Shown piece after piece: positions 31,670 through 38,071 of a DNA stretch of 40,989 nucleotides. The stretch comes from Streptomyces sp. VRA16 Mangrove soil (GTDB taxonomy: Bacteria; Actinomycetota; Actinomycetes; Streptomycetales; Streptomycetaceae): positions 1-40,989 of the forward strand of contig NZ_JAFVLN010000032.1 in the NCBI RefSeq assembly GCF_017377775.1, in the 5' to 3' direction. Under the pieces are notes generated by a model that did not search any database, had not been told where the DNA came from, and saw only the letters and a program-made list of their open reading frames with translations. Both the position numbers and the translations under genes were made by a program. Positions within the stretch are counted from its first letter, which is position 1, and each line of letters begins with the position of its first letter.

Positions 31670-32553
31670 CGTCCCTGACCCTGACGGCGGGCACCGGCCT
31701 CAAGGCGAACGCCGCGCGCCCGGGACGGCGCACCGCCTGGGTGCCCACGCTGGTGCTGCTGCTCGGCGCCCTGTACTGCCTGATCCCGGTGATCTGGGTG
31801 TTCATGGCGGCGTCCAAGACCCGCTCCGAGCTGTTCTCCACGTTCACGCTCGCGCCGGGCTCCGGTCTGTTCGACAACATCCACGACCTGAGCCTGTACC
31901 GCGACGGCATCTTCTGGCAGTGGATGGGCAACTCCGCCCTGTACGCGGGCGGCGGCGCGATCCTGTCGACGCTGGTGTCGGCGGCGGGCGGCTACGCGCT
32001 CGGCCGGTTCTCCTTCCGCGGCCGGGAGTTCGTCTTCAAGCTGATCCTCGCCGGGGTGCTGGTCCCGGGCATCGTGCTCGCGATCCCGCAGTACCTGCTG
32101 CTGTCCGAGATGCACCTGGCGAACACGTACGGGGCGATGCTGCTGCCGTCGATCCTCTCCCCGTACGGGGTCTACCTCGTCCGGATCTACGCGGCCGCGG
32201 CCGTTCCGGTCGAACTGCTCGAAGCGGCACGGATGGACGGGGCCGGCGAGTGGCGCATCTTCACGCGCATCGCGATGCCGCTCCTGACGCCGGGCCTGAT
32301 CACGGTGTTCCTCTTCCAGTTCGTCGGCATCTGGAACAACTTCCTGCTGCCGTACGTGATGCTGGCCGACGACACCAAGTTCCCTGTCACGCTGGGTCTT
32401 TACACCCTGCTCGCCCAGGGTTCGTCGCAGCCCGCGCTCTACACTCTGGTCATCACGGGCTGTCTGCTGGCGATCCTGCCGCTGATCGCGCTCTTCCTGG
32501 TGATCCAGAGGTTCTGGTCTCTCGACCTGTTGAGTGGTTCCATCAAGTCGTGA
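31666..32553 (+). CDS. ABC transporter permease, MalG/GanQ-like
   Basis: The product is 295 residues with about six membrane segments and the EAA loop EAARMDGAGEWRIFTRIAMPLLTPG. It pairs with the permease upstream, to which it is translationally coupled (ATGA overlap). The C-terminus ends RFWSLDLLSGSIKS, as in many MalG relatives. The LacI-family gene follows after 107 bp containing a perfect palindrome. Confidence 0.93.
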   Translation: MTSLTLTAGTGLKANAARPGRRTAWVPTLVLLLGALYCLIPVIWVFMAASKTRSELFSTFTLAPGSGLFDNIHDLSLYRDGIFWQWMGNSALYAGGGAILSTLVSAAGGYALGRFSFRGREFVFKLILAGVLVPGIVLAIPQYLLLSEMHLANTYGAMLLPSILSPYGVYLVRIYAAAAVPVELLEAARMDGAGEWRIFTRIAMPLLTPGLITVFLFQFVGIWNNFLLPYVMLADDTKFPVTLGLYTLLAQGSSQPALYTLVITGCLLAILPLIALFLVIQRFWSLDLLSGSIKS

Positions 32554-32556
32554 CGC

Positions 32557-32572
32557 ACAGGTCCGGACCTGT
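32557..32572. promoter_or_regulatory. Perfect 16-bp palindrome between permease and lacI-family genes
   Basis: ACAGGTCCGGACCTGT begins 3 bp after the permease stop. GTCCGGAC recurs at 32588-32595. It has central CCGG symmetry but opposite outer half-sites to the locus operator. It may be an operator of the LacI-family gene at 32661 or a short terminator-like hairpin. Confidence 0.45.
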
Positions 32573-32660
32573 CCCGGGGCGGGACGAGTCCGGACCGTCA
32601 CACTGGTACGCAGCCGTACGCACCGCCCCTGACCGCACCACCCCTTCACCATCGAGGACC

Positions 32661-33698
32661 ATGACGACCAGCCCGAACGAACGCCGCAAACCGCCCACCA
32701 TCCACGACGTGGCACGGGTGGCGGGGGTCTCGCGCGGCACCGTCTCCCGCTATCTCAACGGTGGGCACTACGTCTCCCCCGCGGCCCGGCTGTCGGTGGA
32801 GAGCGCCATCAAGAAAACGGGGTACGTCGTCAATCGGCACGCCCGCAGCCTCAGCACGGGACGCTCGGACTCGGTGGCGTTCCTGCTGACGGAACCGCAG
32901 GAGAAGTTCTTCGAGGACCCCAATTTCAATGTGCTCCTGCGCGCCTGCACCAAGGCGCTCGCGGAGCGCGACATCACGCTCCTTCTGATGATCGCGGGCA
33001 CGCCGGACGAGCGGCGCCGCAATCTGCGCTACATCACCTCGGGGCACGTCGACGGCGTGCTGCTCGTCTCGTCGCACTCCGGCGACCCGGTCGCGGCCGA
33101 ACTGCGCGACGCGGGGGTGCCGTTGGTGGCGTGCGGCCGGCCGATGGGGATCGGCGCGCCGGGCACGAAGGTGAGCTACGTCGCCGCGGACGACCGGGAC
33201 GGGGCTCGCGACATGGTGCGCCATCTGCTCTCGCTGGGGCGGCGCCGGATCGCCACGGTCACCGGTCCGCTGGACACACCGGGTGGGGTGGACCGGCTCG
33301 CCGGGTACCGGGAGGTGCTCGCCGAGGCGGGCATCGAGGTCGACGAGCAGCTGATCGTCACCGGTGACTACAGCCGGGCGAGCGGTGAGGCCGCGGCGGC
33401 CGAACTCCTCGCGCGGGGCGTTGAGTTCGACGCGATGTTCGTCGCCTCGGACCTGATGGCGCAGGGCGTCATGAGCACGCTGTCGCAGGCCGGGCTGCGG
33501 GTTCCGGAGGATGTGGCGATCGGCGGCTTCGACGATTCGCCCGCGGCGCTGGCGACGCAGCCGCCGCTGACGACGATCCGGCATCCGTTCGATCGGATCA
33601 GCTCCGAGATGGTGCGGGTGCTGCTCGCGCAGATCAGTGGGGAGGATCCGGCGACGGTGATACTCCCGACAGAACTGGTCCGCCGCGCCTCAGCCTGA
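32661..33698 (+). CDS. LacI-family transcriptional regulator of the galactan locus
   Basis: The product is 345 residues. The N-terminal HTH is TIHDVARVAGVSRGTVSRYLNG (13-34). The hinge helix (NRHARSLSTGRSD) has a leucine at residue 64, which in this family inserts at the central CG of the operator. A periplasmic-binding-like sugar domain follows (VAFLLTEP to RIATVTGPLDTPGGVDRLAGYREVL and IGGFDDSPAA). It is the last gene of the transporter operon and the only LacI-type regulator in the window. The three CTGT-N3-CG-N3-ACAG sites fit such a protein. It probably represses until a galactoside binds, as GanR does in Bacillus. Confidence 0.92.
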   Translation: MTTSPNERRKPPTIHDVARVAGVSRGTVSRYLNGGHYVSPAARLSVESAIKKTGYVVNRHARSLSTGRSDSVAFLLTEPQEKFFEDPNFNVLLRACTKALAERDITLLLMIAGTPDERRRNLRYITSGHVDGVLLVSSHSGDPVAAELRDAGVPLVACGRPMGIGAPGTKVSYVAADDRDGARDMVRHLLSLGRRRIATVTGPLDTPGGVDRLAGYREVLAEAGIEVDEQLIVTGDYSRASGEAAAAELLARGVEFDAMFVASDLMAQGVMSTLSQAGLRVPEDVAIGGFDDSPAALATQPPLTTIRHPFDRISSEMVRVLLAQISGEDPATVILPTELVRRASA

Positions 33699-33766
33699 TT
33701 GGGCCCACCCTGTCGCCGAGCGTGCCTCTCGCCCCGCCGCCTTGGGCGGTCGCCCGCCGTCCCACC

Positions 33767-33813
33767 CCGCCTTGGGCAATCTGCCGCCATGGGCGGCAGG
33801 GTGGGCAAGGCGG
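33767..33813 (+). terminator. Long imperfect hairpin after the LacI-family gene
   Basis: The 22-nt arms 33767-33788 and 33792-33813 pair through CCGCCTTG with CAAGGCGG and CTGCCGCC with GGCGGCAG, with a few internal mismatches and a 3-nt loop. It begins 69 nt after the stop and probably ends the transporter-regulator transcript. Confidence 0.7.
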
Positions 33814-33901
33814 CACCCCGGCGCGGGGTGAGCGCTCCAACCAGTTTCCAGCTCGGCCCCCGGTCGCGCCATCGCCGGGTGCGGGCCCGGTGGGGGCTGG
33901 T

Positions 33902-33926
33902 CGCGCAGTTCCCCGCGCCCCTTACG
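33902..33926 (+). repeat. Streptomyces intergenic repeat, copy with CCCC-TTA-CGGGG hairpin
   Basis: This copy carries CGCGCAGTTCCCCGCGCC and then CCTTACGGGG, closely matching 25634. It is part of the 490-bp gene-free stretch 33699-34188, which holds the hairpin at 33767, this repeat and the tandem repeat at 33936. I see no ORF there with a believable start and composition. Confidence 0.7.
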
Positions 33927-33935
33927 GGGCACGAC

Positions 33936-34075
33936 CACCGCCGGTCGCGCCCACGCGGCGGAGCCGCAGATCGACACAGCCCCGCGCCCCTGACAGGGCT
34001 GACCTCACCGCCGGTCGCGCCCACGCGGCGGAGCCGCGGATCGACACAGCCCCGCGCCCCTGACGGGGCCTGACC
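33936..34075 (+). repeat. Two tandem 70-bp units
   Basis: Units start at 33936 and 34006 with CACCGCCGGTCGCGCCCACG, each including GCGGCGGAGCCGC and ending with CCCCGCGCCCCTGAC, a fragment of the intergenic repeat. They differ at a few positions (for example GCAGATC against GCGGATC). They look like a tandem duplication of a composite repeat. Confidence 0.8.
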
Positions 34076-34188
34076 CTGCTGCTGCCCCCCGGGCTGTGTC
34101 TGCCTCTGTGCTACCTGGGAGTAAGCGCATTCTGCGCCACCGGTGCGTGATCAAATCGCCACAGGACCTCATGGAAAGGCCGTCCGTC

Positions 34189-35439
34189 ATGCCCGAACCC
34201 CGCCCCACCAACTGGGCCCGCAACATCACCTTCTCCGCCACCGAGGTGCACCGCCCGACCTCGCCCGACGAACTGCTCGCCCTCGTGACGAAGAGCCCGC
34301 ACGTGCGGGTGCTCGGCAGCGGGCACTCCTTCAACCGGATCGCCGACGTGGACGCGGACCGGGGCGGCGTACTCGTCTCGCTCAGCGGCCTGCCGGCCGG
34401 GATCGACATCGACTCGACCGCGCGCACCGTCCGCGTCGGCGGCGGCGTGCGCTACGCCGATCTCGCGGCGGTGCTGCACGCGCACGGACTCGCGCTGCCG
34501 AACATGGCGTCGCTGCCGCACATCTCGGTCGCCGGTTCGGTGGCTACCGGCACCCACGGCTCGGGCAACGCGAACAAGTCGCTCGCCGGGGCCGTGCGCG
34601 CGGTGGAGATCCTGACCGGCACCGGCGAGATCATCACGCCGGCCCGCGGCGACGAGGGCTTCGAGGGCGCCGTCGTCTCGCTGGGCGCCCTCGGTGTCGT
34701 GCTCTCGCTCACTCTGGACGTGGAGCCGGACTACGAGGTGAGTCAGCACGTCTTCCGTGAACTCCCTTTCCAAGGACTCGACTTCGCGGCCGTCACCTCG
34801 TCCGCGTACAGCGTGAGTCTGTTCACCACGTGGCAGGCGCCGCGCTTCGACCAGGTCTGGGTCAAGCAGCGGCATCCGCTGCCCGTCGACTTCCCCTGGG
34901 CCGAGCCCGCCACCGAGAAGCAGCACCCGGTCCCCGGCATGCCGGCCGTCAACTGCACCGAGCAGTTCGGGGTGCCGGGCCCCTGGCACGAGCGGCTGCC
35001 GCACTTCCGGGCGGAGTTCACCCCGAGCAGCGGCGAGGAGCTCCAGTCGGAGTACCTCCTGCCGCGCGAGCACGCGCAGGCCGCGCTGGCCGCCCTCGAC
35101 GCCGTACGGGACCGGATCGCGTCGGTGCTGCAGGTGTGCGAGGTGCGGACGGTGGCGGCGGACGCGCAGTGGCTGAGTCCGGCGTACGGCCGGGACACCG
35201 TCGCCTTCCACTTCACGTGGGTGGCGGACACCGAGCGCGTACTGCCGATCGTGTCGCTGGTCGAGGACCGGCTGCGGGAGTTCGACCCGCGCCCGCACTG
35301 GGGGAAGGTGTTCACGGCCGCGCCGGAGCGGGTCGTCACGCGGTATCCGCGGGCCGCCGCCTTCGCGGCGCTCGCGAGGCGCCTCGACCCGGAGGGGAAG
35401 TTCGGCAACGCCTTCGTCCGGGCCCTGTTCGACCGCTGA
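34189..35439 (+). CDS. Alditol oxidase, FAD-dependent (AldO/XyoA type)
   Basis: The product is 416 residues, strongly like the alditol oxidase AldO of Streptomyces coelicolor. H46 in VLGSGHSFN is the covalent FAD attachment position. Other shared segments are LALPNMASLPHISVAGSVATGTHGSG, PVPGMPAVNCTEQFGVPGPW and AADAQWLSPAYGRDTV. AldO oxidizes the terminal hydroxyl of alditols such as xylitol and sorbitol to the aldose, reducing oxygen to hydrogen peroxide. The ATG at 34189 has AAAGG 9 nt upstream and matches the family N-terminus; in-frame ATGs at 34096 and 34171 are less likely. It is monocistronic in appearance, with no known partner adjacent. Confidence 0.93.
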   Translation: MPEPRPTNWARNITFSATEVHRPTSPDELLALVTKSPHVRVLGSGHSFNRIADVDADRGGVLVSLSGLPAGIDIDSTARTVRVGGGVRYADLAAVLHAHGLALPNMASLPHISVAGSVATGTHGSGNANKSLAGAVRAVEILTGTGEIITPARGDEGFEGAVVSLGALGVVLSLTLDVEPDYEVSQHVFRELPFQGLDFAAVTSSAYSVSLFTTWQAPRFDQVWVKQRHPLPVDFPWAEPATEKQHPVPGMPAVNCTEQFGVPGPWHERLPHFRAEFTPSSGEELQSEYLLPREHAQAALAALDAVRDRIASVLQVCEVRTVAADAQWLSPAYGRDTVAFHFTWVADTERVLPIVSLVEDRLREFDPRPHWGKVFTAAPERVVTRYPRAAAFAALARRLDPEGKFGNAFVRALFDR

Positions 35440-35456
35440 ACCGGCCGCCGGTCACT

Positions 35457-35568
35457 GGACTTTCGTCACCGGAATTGGAGGGGTGTGCAGGACTTTCGCG
35501 AAACCTCTTGGACTTTCGTCAGGGCTTCTTCTAACCCCTTGTCGAAGTCTCGGAGGGCGTCCTAGCGT
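35457..35568 (+). promoter_or_regulatory. Promoter with repeated GGACTTTCG motif upstream of MFS-ROK
   Basis: GGACTTTCG occurs at 35457-35465, 35490-35498 and 35510-35518. The second extends into the palindrome TTTCGCGAAA, and an inverted relative (CGAAGTC, 35543-35549) overlaps the -35 box. TTGTCG (35539-35544) and TAGCGT (35563-35568) are 18 bp apart. The layout suggests multiple binding sites for one regulator, most simply the ROK protein encoded at 36847. Confidence 0.6.
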
Positions 35569-35653
35569 GAGGTGCGCGGGACGGTTCGTTCCCTGGAAGG
35601 CGGCCGTCCCGCACCTCTCCCCGACCCACCTCACGGAATCCCGGTGTTCCCCC

Positions 35654-36850
35654 ATGCCCGAAGCCGCCCTGTCGCGGGACGCGGCGGCGCCGCCCGCGCC
35701 GCGTCTGTTCACGCGCCCCGCGGCGGCCGCCTCCTGCGTCGCGTTCGTGCTCATCGGCATGGTGCAGGCGCTGTACGGCCCGGCGGTCCCGGGCCTGCGC
35801 GACACGTACGGACTGTCCCCCGCGGGGGCGGGGCTCGGTCTGAGCCTGCACTTCACCGGTGGCGTCGTGGGCGTGCTCGCCTTCAACGCGATCCACGCCC
35901 GGATCAGCAACAGGGCGCTGCTGGCGGCGAGTTACACCTTGCTGGCGGCCGGCACGGCGGGCTTCGCGCTCGCTCGGGACTGGCCGCTCGCGCTGCTCGC
36001 CGCGTTCCTCGGCGGGCTCGGTTTCGGCGGCATCGACTACGGGCTCAACCAGCTCTTCGCCGTCGGGTTCGGCGCCCGGTCGACGGCGATGCTCAACATC
36101 CTCAACGCCCACTTCGGCATCGGCGCGGTGCTCGGCCCCGCGCTCGTGGCATGGCTGGGCCCCGACGACTACGCGACCGCGTTCGGGGTGTGCGCCGTGC
36201 TCTCGGCGGTGCTGGTCCTGGCCACGGGCGGGGTCCGCGACGCCCCACGACCGGAGCCCGGCGCCACCGGTCGACTCCCCTCCCCGCAACGCGGCTTGGT
36301 GTCCCGCGTCCTCGCCGGCTTCCTCGTGCTCTACATCCTCAACGTCGCCGTGGAGGCCGGTGTCGGCGGCTGGGAGCCGACACACCTGGAGACGGTCGGT
36401 TACGGCGTGACCTTCGCCGCCTCCGCCACCTCCGTGTACTGGTTGATGATGACGGTGGGCCGCTTCCTGGTCGTGCCGCTCACGCTGCGGTACGCGCCCG
36501 AGATCATCCTCACCGTGTGCGCGGCGGGCATGACGGGCTGTCTGCTGCTCGCCCTGGTCCCGGGAGCCGCGCCGTACGCGTACGCGGGTGTGGGCCTGTT
36601 CATCGCGCCGGTGTTCCCGACCGGGCTGCCCTGGCTGAGCCGGGCGCTGCCCGGTGCCGAGCGGGCCGGCGCGTGGGTGATCGCCGCGTCGATGGTGGGC
36701 GGGGTCGCGGCGCCGCCGCTGCTCGGCGTCGGCATCGAGGGGTCCGGCATCCACGCGGTGCCGTGGCTGCTCGCGGCCCTGTCCGCGGTGTCGCTCGCGG
36801 CGACGGTGTGGCTGAAGCGGGCCACCGGGTCCGGGCGGGTGCCGGTGTGA
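35654..36850 (+). CDS. MFS transporter, sugar permease-like (FucP/FGHS type)
   Basis: The product is 398 residues with about 12 membrane segments (AFVLIGMVQALYGPAVPGLRDTYGLSP at helix 1). The layout, with a GIDYGLNQLFAVGF segment in helix 4-5 and EAGVGGWEPTHLE in helix 7, resembles fucose/glucose-type MFS permeases. The Shine-Dalgarno is weak. The GTG of the ROK gene overlaps its stop (GTGA), and the GH2 beta-galactosidase follows, so the substrate is probably a beta-galactoside or galactose-containing disaccharide. Substrate identity is inferred from context only. Confidence 0.82.
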   Translation: MPEAALSRDAAAPPAPRLFTRPAAAASCVAFVLIGMVQALYGPAVPGLRDTYGLSPAGAGLGLSLHFTGGVVGVLAFNAIHARISNRALLAASYTLLAAGTAGFALARDWPLALLAAFLGGLGFGGIDYGLNQLFAVGFGARSTAMLNILNAHFGIGAVLGPALVAWLGPDDYATAFGVCAVLSAVLVLATGGVRDAPRPEPGATGRLPSPQRGLVSRVLAGFLVLYILNVAVEAGVGGWEPTHLETVGYGVTFAASATSVYWLMMTVGRFLVVPLTLRYAPEIILTVCAAGMTGCLLLALVPGAAPYAYAGVGLFIAPVFPTGLPWLSRALPGAERAGAWVIAASMVGGVAAPPLLGVGIEGSGIHAVPWLLAALSAVSLAATVWLKRATGSGRVPV

Positions 36851-38040
36851 AGCGCACCTCGCGTGACATCCGCACCGCGAACCGGTACGACGTGCTGCGG
36901 CACATCATCGCCGAATCCCCCGTGTCCCGCCGGGAGTTGGCGGCCCTGACCGGGCTGAGCCAGGCGACCGTCGCCAACCTGGTCAGCGAACTCCTGGACC
37001 TGGGGCTGCTCACGGAGGTCGGTTTCGAGGACTCGGCGGGCGGGCGGCCGCGCGGCCTGGTCGCCGTGGCCGCCGGGCACGGGGCGCTGGTCGGCGTGGA
37101 CGTCGCCGAGACGTATGTGCACGCCGAGCTGTTCGATCTGGCCCTGAAGCCCTGGGCCCGCGCGGACCGCGAGCTGCGTCCCGGCGAGAACCGGCCGGAG
37201 CAGGTCGTCGCCCGGATCGCCGAGGCCGTCCACGAGGTGCTCGCCGGGCACGAGGGGCGGGTGCTCGGTGTCGGTGTCTCGCTGCCGGGGCAGGTCGACC
37301 GCGAGGGCGGCGTCTCGGTGTACGCGCCCAACTGGAACTGGCACGGCGTCCCGCTGCGCACGCTGCTCGCCGAGCGCATCGACCTGCCGCTGCACCTCGA
37401 CAACCCGCTGCACGCGAGCACCGTCGCCGAGCTGTGGTTCGGGGCGGCCCGCGGGCGCGAGGACGCGGTGGTGGTCAATCTCGGTACGGGCGTCGGCGCG
37501 GGCCTCGCGCTCGGCGGCGGCCTGTACCGGGGCATCGGCAACAGCGCGGGCGAGTGGGGCCACACCACGCTCGTCCTGGACGGCCGGCTCTGCCACTGCG
37601 GCAATCACGGCTGCGTGGAGACGTACGTCGGGGCGCCCGGCATCATGCTCAACCTCCGTGAACTGAGCCCGAGTTCACCGCTGCTCCACCCCGGCGACCA
37701 GACCGCGACCCTCCGGGCCCTCGGACGGGCCGCGGCCGAAGGGGAGCCGGTCGCGGTCAAGGCCGTGCGGGACACGGCGCGCTATCTCGGGGCGGGCATC
37801 GCCGATCTGGTGAATCTGCTCAACCCCGAGGTGATCGTCCTCAGCAGCTGGGTCACCACGTACCTCGGCGACGTGCTCCTCGACGAGGTGCGGGCGGCGG
37901 TCGCCCGGCACGCGCTGCGTCACTCGCTGGCCCGCGCCGAGATCGTGCTCTCCCCCATCCCCACGGACCCGGTCTGCCTGGGTGCGGCGACGTTCGCGCT
38001 CGAGGCCGCGCTGGCTCTGGCCCACGACAACCATCGGTAA
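36847..38040 (+). CDS. ROK-family transcriptional regulator
   Basis: The product is 397 residues: an N-terminal winged helix (IIAESPVSRRELAALTGLSQATVANLVSELLDLGLL, about 20-55), then a ROK sugar-binding domain. The zinc site is CHCGNHGCVE (C249, C251, C256), with H239 in GEWGHTTL. The position of the kinase catalytic Asp is proline (LDNPLHA, P187), so it should bind sugar without phosphorylating it. It is translationally coupled to the MFS gene and lies 31 bp before the GH2 gene. It likely regulates this cluster through the GGACTTTCG sites upstream. Confidence 0.9.
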   Translation: MKRTSRDIRTANRYDVLRHIIAESPVSRRELAALTGLSQATVANLVSELLDLGLLTEVGFEDSAGGRPRGLVAVAAGHGALVGVDVAETYVHAELFDLALKPWARADRELRPGENRPEQVVARIAEAVHEVLAGHEGRVLGVGVSLPGQVDREGGVSVYAPNWNWHGVPLRTLLAERIDLPLHLDNPLHASTVAELWFGAARGREDAVVVNLGTGVGAGLALGGGLYRGIGNSAGEWGHTTLVLDGRLCHCGNHGCVETYVGAPGIMLNLRELSPSSPLLHPGDQTATLRALGRAAAEGEPVAVKAVRDTARYLGAGIADLVNLLNPEVIVLSSWVTTYLGDVLLDEVRAAVARHALRHSLARAEIVLSPIPTDPVCLGAATFALEAALALAHDNHR

Positions 38041-38071
38041 CGCGACCCGCACACCACTTGTTGGGAGATCC

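Noticed and set aside
33699..34188. Small open frames in the gene-free region
   Set aside because: They are built from the hairpin and repeat sequences, have no good ribosome binding sites, and give no recognisable protein.
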